A stretch of 19,347 bases of DNA from Acidobacteriota bacterium (lineage in GTDB: Bacteria; Acidobacteriota; Terriglobia; Acidiferrales; UBA7541): positions 1-19,347 of the forward strand of contig QHZC01000196.1 of NCBI GenBank assembly GCA_003224515.1. Reading direction: 5' to 3'. The position numbers were made by a program, and so were the translations under genes. Below the pieces are notes generated by a model. That model had not been told where the DNA came from. It did not search any database and was given only the letters and a program-made list of their open reading frames with translations. Position 1 is the first letter of the stretch. Each line of letters starts with the position of its first letter. Of the stretch, positions 1-7,421 are shown piece by piece.

Positions 1-168
1 GATATCCAGAAGCGCCAGATCGATCGGGCCATCAAGAAGGAGCGGTTCGGCCTCCTCGACACTGCGTGCGGCGCAGCATTCGTAGCCTTCCTCCGTCAAA
101 ACGGCATTCAGCCACCGGCAAATGGACTTGTCGTCATCGACGACGAGTATTTTCAACTGTTTCTCCAT
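1..168 (-). CDS. Response regulator receiver domain, N-terminal part (cut by window edge)
   Basis: The minus-strand frame starting at ATG 168 reads 56 codons without a stop to the window edge. It begins MEKQLKILVVDDDKSICRW and ends in LALLDI. The acidic triplet DDD (residues 11-13) after a hydrophobic beta strand, and the Asp in LLDI near residue 55, are the Mg-binding and phosphoacceptor positions of a CheY-like receiver domain. The output domain lies outside the window, so the family (NtrC-, OmpR- or NarL-type) cannot be called. AAGGA sits a few bases before the ATG. It starts 57 bases after the stop of the upstream TPR/barrel gene on the same strand, which suggests co-transcription. This short frame begins below the usual ORF length cut-off, but the domain is clear. 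Confidence 0.88.
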   Translation of the reverse strand, partial: MEKQLKILVVDDDKSICRWLNAVLTEEGYECCAARSVEEAEPLLLDGPIDLALLDI

Positions 169-225
169 GTCCTTACCCAACTTCCTGCCATCTCCATCTG
201 AGCTAAGTCTCTCCACATTGGCCGA

Positions 226-1656
226 CTAAAAACGGTACCCGAACCTGAAGCGACCTACCTGCGCCCGGAATGCTCCTGTGGTCTGCGCCAGGTGGAAGTA
301 GGTATAGTCGGCATCCAAGTCCCATCTCCCCAGGATAAGTCGATTCTTTGCCGTGGCCTCCCAAGCAATCTGGTAGGGGGTCTGAAACACAGATTCGGCG
401 CCATACTGCCCGAGGTATTCGCCGCGGTAGATTTTACCTACAACAAAACGGAACCCACCGAGTCCGAGGTGGCTGCGATACTGGTTTGGATTGAAGTACC
501 CATGTGAAAAGGTCTGCGTGAATGAAGAATGCTTGTACTGGTATCCCAGTCCTACAGCAAAGTGCGAAATTCCAATCCAGTGCAACACTTCAGCATCTTC
601 TCTTTGGGTCCGATTTGAGTCGGAATAGTGCCGCTTCAAGAAATCGGCGCTGATCCGCCAGGAGCGCGGCTGCCAGTCGAGCCGGCTCCACCAACCCTCT
701 GCCAAAACGTCGAATTGAGTTGAGTGGAATGTCGGGGTAATCGGAATCCGGGAGAAGCCTCCTTGCAGCCAAAAACTCTGGAAAGGATGAAGAATCAAGG
801 TTCCGCGGTAGAGTGCTCTATTCGAATCGTCGGCGAAGCGAATGATCCCCACGCCCCCTGCAACGAAGAGCCAGCGTGCCAACCGCACTCGGCCTTCATC
901 ATTAACCGTAAAGATGCTTGCTTTCGGGCCCTGGCTCACCCAAAGAGACTTTTCATCGAGGCGGAAACTGTTGGTGAGCTGGCGTCCGATCTGAACCTCT
1001 AACCTCTGTCCAGCACTCAAGGCACGATTTCCTGCGCTATCGCTGAAGTAGTTTGCATCCGCCTGCACTTGGTTTAGCGCGCTTATCTCACGGGAGACTG
1101 GAAGCGGTAACTGATTTTTTTGCAAGTCGTCCCGATACTCCTGCAGGCGAATGCTGTTTGGGTGGCGGGCCAGTGCCTGTTCCACCTCGCGGCGCGCCTC
1201 GTCCTTCTTTTTCTGAAGTAGCAGATTTCGTACCAGTCCGATAGCTGCAGCCTCGTCGTTCGGATCTGCTGCAAGCACCTCGCGGAAAAGTTGATTCGAC
1301 GCCTCGCATTTCCCGCGAAAACTGAGCAGGCGGGCCAACTCGAGCTTTGCCATCCGGTTCGAGGGATCGTCGCGCAGGACCGCACGGAAGATTTCCATGG
1401 CCCGCGCGTCCTGGCGCTGATAAACATAGGCCCTACCCAGTTCGACCCGGAGCCGGGAATCTCCCGGAAATCGCTTTAGAGCATCTTCCAGTGTTTGGAT
1501 CGCCTGCGAATAGCGCCGATGACGCAGAGCTAGCTGTGCTGCGGCGATGCTCTGCTGGACCGAGGGCCCTTCCTGCCCGCGCGCCGGCCGGACCTTTCCC
1601 GCGAGAAGCATGGCGGCAAACGCAAGACTTAGGCAGAAAATAGAACATCGAATCAT
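226..1656 (-). CDS. Exported TPR protein with C-terminal outer-membrane beta-barrel
   Basis: The chosen ATG gives 476 residues. A GTG six codons upstream (1674) is open, but the ATG has GAGAAGG just before it and places the basic MIRC start directly before a hydrophobic signal segment (FCLSLAFAAMLLAG). About four TPR-like helical pairs follow, roughly residues 35-170, with repeated motifs such as YSQAIQTLEDALKRFPGD. From about residue 190 the sequence alternates aromatic and polar residues in beta-strand fashion and ends in RFGYRF. A terminal Phe is the usual outer-membrane barrel signature. TPR-plus-barrel architecture is known from exopolysaccharide export proteins of the PgaA/BcsC type and from YaiO-like proteins. 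No polysaccharide synthase is visible, so the cargo is unknown. The following response regulator start suggests a signalling operon. Architecture is well supported; function is inference. Confidence 0.8.
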   Translation of the reverse strand: MIRCSIFCLSLAFAAMLLAGKVRPARGQEGPSVQQSIAAAQLALRHRRYSQAIQTLEDALKRFPGDSRLRVELGRAYVYQRQDARAMEIFRAVLRDDPSNRMAKLELARLLSFRGKCEASNQLFREVLAADPNDEAAAIGLVRNLLLQKKKDEARREVEQALARHPNSIRLQEYRDDLQKNQLPLPVSREISALNQVQADANYFSDSAGNRALSAGQRLEVQIGRQLTNSFRLDEKSLWVSQGPKASIFTVNDEGRVRLARWLFVAGGVGIIRFADDSNRALYRGTLILHPFQSFWLQGGFSRIPITPTFHSTQFDVLAEGWWSRLDWQPRSWRISADFLKRHYSDSNRTQREDAEVLHWIGISHFAVGLGYQYKHSSFTQTFSHGYFNPNQYRSHLGLGGFRFVVGKIYRGEYLGQYGAESVFQTPYQIAWEATAKNRLILGRWDLDADYTYFHLAQTTGAFRAQVGRFRFGYRF

Positions 1657-1902
1657 GACCTTCTCTTTTACCACCCTACGACTTGTGCTACTGCGGATCC
1701 GCGCTGCCGGTTAAGAATGGGGGCTATCAATACCTGTGTGTCTTCCCGAGGCGAGGATCTGGGGCGTTACCCACATTGTTGTCAAGCGCCGGAGCGTGGT
1801 CGGCCCTCTCTCCGCCATCGTGCCCTATTACAAAGCATAGATAAGCCGGACCAGGGCGTTTATCACATTGATGCTTTGTATTGCATGTCGAAAATACCTC
1901 GC

Positions 1903-1931
1903 TCATCGACCCCAATTGGGGGATTCGATGA
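1903..1931. repeat. Nested inverted repeat (strong hairpin)
   Basis: TCATCGA (1903-1909) pairs with TCGATGA (1925-1931). Inside lies the perfect 12-bp palindrome CCCCAATTGGGG (1910-1921), leaving only GAT (1922-1924) unpaired. No T-run follows on either strand, so a classical intrinsic terminator is not supported. It could be an operator or a structured RNA element. Confidence 0.6.
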
Positions 1932-2076
1932 ATGACCTCGATAAACGAGTCGTGGACATTTGCTTGTGAGCCAGCCCACTCGTCCTAACAATCGATCATC
2001 AGTAGGGCACTTTCATCGCCAACTGTAAGGAGGCATAACTCCTGCAAATTCACTGGTGTCAGTTCGTGCTGGCTGG

Positions 2077-2100
2077 GTTGGTCCAACACACCCTGTGTTG
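2077..2100. repeat. Two overlapping inverted repeats
   Basis: GTTGGTCCAAC (2077-2087) is a 5+1+5 palindrome. Its right arm overlaps CAACACA (2084-2090), which pairs across CCC with TGTGTTG (2094-2100). The two structures are mutually exclusive. Role unknown; an operator is possible. Confidence 0.45.
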
Positions 2101-2216
2101 ACGGGAACCCACTATGACCAGTCATCTTCGATGTCTTGTTCGCTCACAGCTAAGAGAGACGCTCTGACTAACAAGGCCCGTAATTGATCCCAACTGCTGT
2201 TGCATCGACTCATGGG

Positions 2217-2233
2217 TGTGGTGAGTCACCACA
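2217..2233. promoter_or_regulatory. 17-bp palindrome, operator-like
   Basis: TGTGGTGA-G-TCACCACA is a perfect 8-bp inverted repeat around one central base, followed by an AT-rich tract (aaatatatttgagaaaa). Short, tight dyads next to AT-rich DNA are typical of dimeric regulator binding sites. The regulator is unknown. It lies 155 bases before the DUF4242 start. Confidence 0.4.
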
Positions 2234-2308
2234 AATATATTTGAGAAAAAAGGCGTTCAACCTCAAATCTGTCAGGGGGATACGATGTGACAGCGCACTA
2301 TCCACCGT

Positions 2309-2347
2309 CTGCACGCCCTGCACGCCTCTGCACGCCTTCTGCACGCC
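2309..2347. repeat. Four direct repeats of CTGCACGCC
   Basis: The 9-mer CTGCACGCC occurs at 2309, 2318, 2328 and 2339. The start-to-start distances are 9, 10 and 11 because the spacers grow by one base each time (none, T, TT). The array ends about 40 bases before the DUF4242 start codon. It may be a degenerate microsatellite or a multi-site binding element. Confidence 0.7.
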
Positions 2348-2387
2348 CCATGGCTGGAATTAGCGTTCGATGTTAGAGTACTCATTC

Positions 2388-2660
2388 ATGCCGCAATTTG
2401 TCATCGAACGCAACGTACCTGGTGCCGGAGCACTGTCGGAGTCCCAGATCCGCGACCTATCGATGCATTCATTACAGATCTTGAAGGAAATGGGGCCCCA
2501 CATTCAGTGGTTGCACAGTTACGTCACCGAAGACAAGGTCTACTGCATTTATCTGGCTCCAGACGAGGACAGCATTCGGGAACACGCTCGCCGGGTAGGC
2601 ATTCCGGCCGATCGTGTTTCCGCAGTGCGCCGGCTCATTGACCCTGCTGTCCTGAAATGA
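2388..2660 (+). CDS. DUF4242 family protein (small ferredoxin-fold type)
   Basis: The frame is open from an ATG at 2370, but the second ATG (2388) gives the start MPQFVIERNVPGAG that is usual for this family, so I prefer it; the protein is then 90 residues. Family hallmarks seen are the FVIER strand, the GPHIQWLHSYV motif near the middle, YCIYLAPDED, and a closing RVSAVRRLIDP segment. DUF4242 proteins are small alpha/beta barrel-like dimers, and one Streptomyces member was reported to bind nickel. The in vivo role is not established. No strong Shine-Dalgarno sequence is visible for either start. The 3' end overlaps the 3' end of the convergent regulator gene by 26 bases. DUF4242 genes occurring near winged-helix/NB-ARC/TPR regulators is from my memory, not from this sequence. 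Confidence 0.85.
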   Translation: MPQFVIERNVPGAGALSESQIRDLSMHSLQILKEMGPHIQWLHSYVTEDKVYCIYLAPDEDSIREHARRVGIPADRVSAVRRLIDPAVLK

Positions 2661-5361
2661 CGGATGAAGGTTCATCCAAAGAGTATTGGATAGCTTTTTC
2701 CACGCTCATTACGGAGCCTTCTGCCCACGCATCCCTTCCTTCTGGCTCGGTGAGCGATTTCCAGGCACGGAGAAGCACCTGATCGAGTTTCAACTGCTCG
2801 GCTTGAGGCAAGGGAGCGCTAATCAGCTGGCGCGCGTGCGCTGCAGCGGCAGCCAGCTTCAGCGCACGCGCGGCGTCCCCTCGAGCTAGAGCCAAGCAAG
2901 CGCAGCCTTCTAACGCCCGCGCCATGCCACGCCGATGCCCCAAGTCTGCAAAGATCTTGAGAGCTTCCTGATATGCCATATGCGCGGCCGCGTAGTCTTT
3001 CTGCTCACAGCAAACGTAGCCCAAATCGGATAGTGACCGAGCGGAGCCCCAGCGGTCCCCGGCTCCCCGAAAGGCCGCAAGCGCCCGCAGATATAGGCTT
3101 CGGGCCACACCGAGCTCGGCCTGTTCGCGCGCTATGTCGCCCTGCTGATTGATCGACCAGGCGGCACCGCTGCGATCACCGAGCTCCTCAAAAATACTTG
3201 TCGCCTCATGCAGAGCCAATTGCGCGCGTGAATAGTCGCCACGAACTTTAACCACGTTGGCAAGGTTATGAAGGCAACGTGCGGTCGCCGATCGGTCAGA
3301 TAGCGTGCGCCAGGACGCAAGGCTCCTCTCAAAATTATCTTGCGCGGAGGAGTAGTCACCCCGATCTCGTGCGGAAACTGCCAAGGCATTCAAAGCCGTG
3401 GCTATCCCCCATTGATCGCCCAATTGTTGATAAAGGCAGAGGCTCTGCTCGAGAAAACGCTGAGCAGCCGGAAAATCGCCCTGTGCTGTCATCAGAGCGC
3501 CGAGAAAAACCGACACCTTGGCTCGTTCTTTCACGTACCCGTCGCTAGTAAGGCGCAAGATAGTCTCAAGGCGATTTCGGCCCTCGGTCAGGTGTTCCCG
3601 CATGTCCCAGAATAGAAAAAGAGCCATACAAAGGCGCAAACCCCAGTCGAGTTCCAGGTTCTCAAAGAGCCAGTCGTGAGCGGAACGAAAGTTGTCGATC
3701 TCAATGTCGCATCGGGCCAGCCATTCAACCCGATCTGCAGCGTTCAGTTCTGGATTGCCTTCCTCCGCGAGAACCAGACAGTAGGCGGCGTGCGCCCGTC
3801 GCGCCACAGATTCGTCACCGCTAGCGGCAAGGCGTTCAAGCCCGTATTCGCGAATCGTTTCCAACATTGAGAAACGCGGTTCAGCCGCGGCTTGCTCGAC
3901 ATGCTGAACCAGATTCTTGTCCACCAGAGATGACACACCTTCAAAGAGATCGATACCGAGATCGTGATTTGTATTGCAAACGGCTTCCGCCGCCTCCAGA
4001 GTACATCCGCCGACAAAGACGGAAAGTCGCCGGAACAGTTTCTGCTCGCCCTCATTCAACAGACCATGACTCCAGTCAATGGTCTTGCGTAGTGTTTGTT
4101 GCCGCTCGGGCAAATCGAGCGCGCCGCCGGTGAGCAACTGCAGGCGGCTCTGCAACCGATCCAGCATGGAGCTAGGCGACAGCACCCTCGTCCGGGCCGC
4201 CGCCAGTTCAATTGCCAATGGCAGGCCATCCAGCCGCGAGCAGATTTCGCGAATGGCAGGAGCATTTTCTGAAGTCATTGCAAAGCCGGGCCGGACGGCC
4301 ATCGCGCGGTGAACAAACAATTCGATGGCCGAATTCTGCGCCAGCGGTGTTACCGGGAATTCCTGTTCGCCGTAAATACGCAGGCAGGCCCGGCTGGTAA
4401 CCAGGACCTTTAGAGATGGGCATGCTCCCAATACTTCGGCCACTAACGTCGCTGCCGGGAGAACCTGTTCGAAGTTGTCCAGCACGAGCAAGAATGGCCC
4501 CGAGTTCTGCAGTTGATCGCCGATCAGTTGCGGAACTGTCCTGTTGGCGGCTTCCTGGATGTCGAGCGCCTTTGCGAGGGCGGTTGCCACCAACTCGGAA
4601 TGAGTAATCGCGGCCAAACCAACAAATTGGACGCCTGCTGTGAACCGCTCCGCTATCGCTTCGGCTATAGCCAGCGCAAGGCGGGTTTTTCCGGCACCTC
4701 CCGCACCAGTGAGGCTCAACAGGCGAATGTTTGGTCGAAGTAGCAACTCTGCGGCTTCTGCCACTTGTTGTTCTCGTCCGATGAGCGAAGTACGCGGTGT
4801 TGGCAGATCGGGGTGCTTCCTTGCAACCTTCGCCCGTTGAGGTTCGCGGCTTCCCAACAAGACAACCGAATCACCGGCAGGGGAAGGATCCTCTTTCGCC
4901 GGGCAGCGCATGACACGCGCCGCGAATAAATACCCGCGCCGAGGTACGGTTTTCAGTAACTGCTGCGCATGATCATCCAGTGCGCGGCGCAGTTCAACGG
5001 TGCACTGCACCAGGGAATCGTCGGTAACGAAGGCATCAGGCCACACGGCCTGAATCAATTCCTGTTTGCCGATCAGCCGTCCAGCATGCTCGACCAAGTA
5101 CTTCAGAGTCTCATATACCTTAGGACGAAGCTTGATCTCCTCTCCGCCCTTGAGCACACAACCCCTTCCTAAGTCCAGCGTGAACTCCCCGAACTGGTAG
5201 TTTAAGGGACGCGTCTCCAAGGGGGGGCCCCGCTCTCCCGCAAAGCTAACTAGCTTGTGCGTCCTGATTTTTTGGCTTTTCTTTGGCGTTGTTTCGTTAC
5301 TTCCCGTCCCCACGCTTGCTACTTTGCATTGGCCAGGCAAGATCCAGCACCTAGCGCGCAT
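2635..5361 (-). CDS. Winged-helix / NB-ARC-type ATPase / TPR transcriptional regulator
   Basis: The frame is open from a GTG at 5487 (950 codons). I prefer the ATG at 5361 (908 residues) because AGGAAGGA lies immediately before it, while the GTG has no ribosome site and the extra 42 residues match nothing. Numbered from the ATG, residues about 55-150 form an OmpR/PhoB-type winged helix (FGEFTLDL, RPKVYETLKYLVEH, TVELRRAL, VPRRGYLF). An NTPase domain follows, with Walker A GAGGAGKT near 219, Walker B LLVLDN near 292, and a GLPLAIEL motif near 380. The NB-ARC-associated helical part includes LETIREYGLERL. The C-terminal third is TPR repeats of the DYSSAQDNFERSLA type. Such proteins are SARP/MalT-like signal-integrating activators. 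It is divergent from the 5505-11035 gene group, its likely target. The inducer is unknown. Confidence 0.92.
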   Translation of the reverse strand: MRARCWILPGQCKVASVGTGSNETTPKKSQKIRTHKLVSFAGERGPPLETRPLNYQFGEFTLDLGRGCVLKGGEEIKLRPKVYETLKYLVEHAGRLIGKQELIQAVWPDAFVTDDSLVQCTVELRRALDDHAQQLLKTVPRRGYLFAARVMRCPAKEDPSPAGDSVVLLGSREPQRAKVARKHPDLPTPRTSLIGREQQVAEAAELLLRPNIRLLSLTGAGGAGKTRLALAIAEAIAERFTAGVQFVGLAAITHSELVATALAKALDIQEAANRTVPQLIGDQLQNSGPFLLVLDNFEQVLPAATLVAEVLGACPSLKVLVTSRACLRIYGEQEFPVTPLAQNSAIELFVHRAMAVRPGFAMTSENAPAIREICSRLDGLPLAIELAAARTRVLSPSSMLDRLQSRLQLLTGGALDLPERQQTLRKTIDWSHGLLNEGEQKLFRRLSVFVGGCTLEAAEAVCNTNHDLGIDLFEGVSSLVDKNLVQHVEQAAAEPRFSMLETIREYGLERLAASGDESVARRAHAAYCLVLAEEGNPELNAADRVEWLARCDIEIDNFRSAHDWLFENLELDWGLRLCMALFLFWDMREHLTEGRNRLETILRLTSDGYVKERAKVSVFLGALMTAQGDFPAAQRFLEQSLCLYQQLGDQWGIATALNALAVSARDRGDYSSAQDNFERSLASWRTLSDRSATARCLHNLANVVKVRGDYSRAQLALHEATSIFEELGDRSGAAWSINQQGDIAREQAELGVARSLYLRALAAFRGAGDRWGSARSLSDLGYVCCEQKDYAAAHMAYQEALKIFADLGHRRGMARALEGCACLALARGDAARALKLAAAAAHARQLISAPLPQAEQLKLDQVLLRAWKSLTEPEGRDAWAEGSVMSVEKAIQYSLDEPSSVISGQQGQ

Positions 5362-5389
5362 TCCTTCCTGAGCAATGCAGGGCAAGGAA
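5361..5389 (-). promoter_or_regulatory. Hairpin that would mask the regulator's ribosome binding site
   Basis: Read on the minus strand, TTCCTT-GC-CCTG-CATTGCT-CAGG-AAGGAA ends at the A of the preferred ATG. TTCCTT pairs with AAGGAA and CCTG with CAGG, giving ten base pairs, one GC bulge and a seven-base loop. The paired bases include the whole AGGAAGGA ribosome site and the A of the start codon. If 5361 is the true start, translation would need this stem to open. If translation starts upstream, it is simply coding DNA. Confidence 0.4.
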
Positions 5390-5504
5390 ACGTCGCACAG
5401 TGCGGATTCTAGCAAAGCTACTGCTGCCAAAGAAGAGGCAAAGCCAAGCATCAGGGGGCTGAGCTGAGGCCAGTAACCCGAAATCACCTAAGGAGGCTTC
5501 TACG

Positions 5505-6098
5505 ATGAAAATCGGACGATTCGCGACGCAATTCCAGCATTCGATGATGGCTCTCGTTCTCTTAAGCGTTTGTCCCTGGGGCGCCCTGGCGCAAAACGGA
5601 CACTCGCACGGGACGACAGCGCAACCTCAACAACTGACGCCCGCACAGGGCGCACTTCTGAAAATTGTTCGGGATAACACCGAGCGCTTCAAGGAAGTGT
5701 CGGTGGCCGAGGGGGAGGGGTACTCGCTTCTATTCGGCTGTGTGAGCGGACCCGACGCCGGAGCAATGGGACTTCATTACGTGAACTTGACCCTCGTGGC
5801 CGCCGGCGTAATAGACGCCACGCGTCCTCAGATCGTGATCTACGAGCCGATGCCAGACGGCCACCTGCAATTGATCGGCGCCGACTTTCTAGTGATTGCG
5901 AGCGACTGGGACAAGGCTCATCCGGGACAAGGGGCCCCACAGCTCATGGGACAGCTCTTTCATTATTTTGAGAGCCCCAATCGCTTCGGCCTCCCAGCGT
6001 TCTACACGCTTCATGTGTGGGCATGGAAGCAGAACCCCAACGGGGCGTTCGTGAATTGGCACCCCAACGTTTCGTGCCAGGCATTTGCCGGCCAATAG
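5505..6098 (+). CDS. Small exported protein of unknown function
   Basis: AAGGAGG lies eight bases before the ATG. The 197-residue product has a clear Sec signal peptide (a hydrophobic MMALVLLSV core, with cleavage likely after ALA near residue 29). The mature part starts with a His-containing NGHSHGTT stretch. I recognise no named domain. Notable segments are GCVSGPDAGAMGLHYVN (about 78-94), FYTLHVWAWKQNPNG (about 167-181) and the end NWHPNVSC. The only two cysteines of the mature chain (79 and 191) could form one disulfide in the periplasm. The three histidines in these blocks (91, 170, 186) could bind a metal, which is inference. I recall similar uncharacterised proteins with the same HVWAW and C-terminal Cys pattern. 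It is the first gene of the plus-strand group facing away from the regulator. Confidence 0.8.
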   Translation: MKIGRFATQFQHSMMALVLLSVCPWGALAQNGHSHGTTAQPQQLTPAQGALLKIVRDNTERFKEVSVAEGEGYSLLFGCVSGPDAGAMGLHYVNLTLVAAGVIDATRPQIVIYEPMPDGHLQLIGADFLVIASDWDKAHPGQGAPQLMGQLFHYFESPNRFGLPAFYTLHVWAWKQNPNGAFVNWHPNVSCQAFAGQ

Positions 6099-6233
6099 CC
6101 TGACCGAGAATGTCAGCCCTTTCGATCTGCTTGCCGGACCGAAGGGGCTCCCCCGGTAATCGAAGGGCGAGTGAAAGCGGATGAGGTCTGCAATGGAGAG
6201 TGATCGTTGATCCGGAAAGGAAAAGGGGTCCAA

Positions 6234-7307
6234 ATGAGTACAGCACAACTTCCCGCTCTGGACATGAACAAACTTAATGCCTTTATCGGGCAATTCGTGG
6301 CCGATCTCGGCGCCTCCGTTCACGCCGGCATGGTGGTTATTGGCGAAAAGCTTGGGTTGTACAAGGCGCTGGCTGCTGGTCCCATGAGTTCGGCAGAGCT
6401 GGCGACCAAGACGCGTACTGATGAGCGCTATTTGCGCGAGTGGCTAGCTTCACAAGCGGCGGGCGGCTACATCACCTACGATGTAAAGACAAACAAGTTC
6501 AGCCTGAGTGAAGAGCAAGCTTTCACGCTGGCGGACGAGCGCAGCCCCGCCTATCTGCCCGGGGCATTTGAACTAGCTTTGGGCTCGCTCGCCGCGGTTC
6601 CGCGGATCGCCGACTCCTTTCGCACCGGTGCTGGAATGGGTTGGCATGAACATGTTGACGGTGTCTTTCATGGGTGCGAAAAGTTCTTTCGTCCAGGCTA
6701 TGCCGCCAATCTTGTGAGCTCCGGGATTCCCGCGTTGCACGATGTCAAAGCGAAACTCGAGGCCGGTGCACGAGTGGCCGACGTCGGCTGCGGGAAAGGG
6801 GCCTCCACTTTACTACTGGCGAAGGCATTCCCCGAGTCTCGATTTTTCGGCTTCGACTATCACGCCGCGTCGATTGATGCAGCTCGCGAGTCCGCCAGAC
6901 GCGAAGGTGTCGCCGCTCGGGTCAACTTCGATGTATCAAAAGCAAAAGAGTTCCCCGGCACAAACTACGACTTCGTGGCAGTGTTCGATTGCCTGCACGA
7001 CATGGGCGACCCGATTGGGGCTGCCGCGCATGTTCGTCAGTCGTTGGCTAACGATGGAACGTGGATGATCGTTGAGCCCTTTGCCAATGACCAGTTGAAG
7101 GACAATCTCAATCCGGTAGGCCGGGTTTACTACTCCTTTTCAACTTTGTTGTGTACGCCGTGCTCACGATCGCAAGAGGTCGGGTTGTGCTTAGGTGCGC
7201 AAGCCGGCGAGACACGCATCCGGGAGGTTGTCACCTCAGCGGGGTTCAGTCGCTTCCGTCGCGCTGCGGAAACTCCCTTCAACATAGTTTACGAGGCCCG
7301 ACCTTAA
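6234..7307 (+). CDS. Class I SAM-dependent methyltransferase with N-terminal winged helix
   Basis: I chose the ATG at 6234, preceded by a purine-rich AAGGAAAAGGGG, over an in-frame TTG at 6207; the product is 357 residues. The N-terminal third (about 20-100) is the helical/winged-helix dimerisation region typical of O-methyltransferase-like and Rv2258c-like enzymes (GLYKALAAGPMSSAELA, RYLREWLASQAAGGYI). The Rossmann methyltransferase core starts at motif I VADVGCGKG (181-189). An acidic residue follows the second strand (FFGFDYH, Asp208), and the motif IV region is FDCLHDMGDP (251-260). Family members methylate small molecules or stay uncharacterised; the substrate cannot be read from the sequence. 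A Cys-rich loop LLCTPCSRS near 305-313 sits close to where substrate-binding residues often lie. It is 135 bases after the exported-protein gene and 114 before the cytochrome gene. Confidence 0.87.
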   Translation: MSTAQLPALDMNKLNAFIGQFVADLGASVHAGMVVIGEKLGLYKALAAGPMSSAELATKTRTDERYLREWLASQAAGGYITYDVKTNKFSLSEEQAFTLADERSPAYLPGAFELALGSLAAVPRIADSFRTGAGMGWHEHVDGVFHGCEKFFRPGYAANLVSSGIPALHDVKAKLEAGARVADVGCGKGASTLLLAKAFPESRFFGFDYHAASIDAARESARREGVAARVNFDVSKAKEFPGTNYDFVAVFDCLHDMGDPIGAAAHVRQSLANDGTWMIVEPFANDQLKDNLNPVGRVYYSFSTLLCTPCSRSQEVGLCLGAQAGETRIREVVTSAGFSRFRRAAETPFNIVYEARP

Positions 7308-7421
7308 TGACTCGCGGACTGCCCGCTATCGTCTGTTGCGGCGCCTCCTGGCTGCTACAAGCTTTAGCAGAGGCTGGCCGAGCGCCATGCCCATCAGAAA
7401 TCGCTCATAGGAGGTGTTTCG

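Larger units (their letters stand above)
1657..2387. other. Long intergenic region without a convincing gene
   Basis: About 730 bases separate the minus-strand TPR/barrel gene from the plus-strand DUF4242 gene, so promoters for both must lie here. The open frames inside (for example 1717-1935 plus strand) show no recognisable protein pattern and overlap other frames of equal quality. I see several short inverted repeats, a perfect GCGGATCCGC palindrome at 1693-1702, and a cluster of CTGCACGCC repeats, listed separately. No tRNA, convincing sigma-70 promoter or transposase trace was recognised. Confidence 0.6.

Noticed and set aside
1717..1935. 72-codon plus-strand open frame
   Set aside because: No domain, no ribosome site, and an equally long frame lies antisense.
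2309..2347. CRISPR-like array
   Set aside because: Repeats are only nine bases with spacers of zero to two bases, far from CRISPR geometry, and no cas gene is present.
7352..7370. CTGCTA/TAGCAG hairpin between methyltransferase and cytochrome genes
   Set aside because: Only six base pairs, with no T-run and no other sign of a terminator or attenuator.
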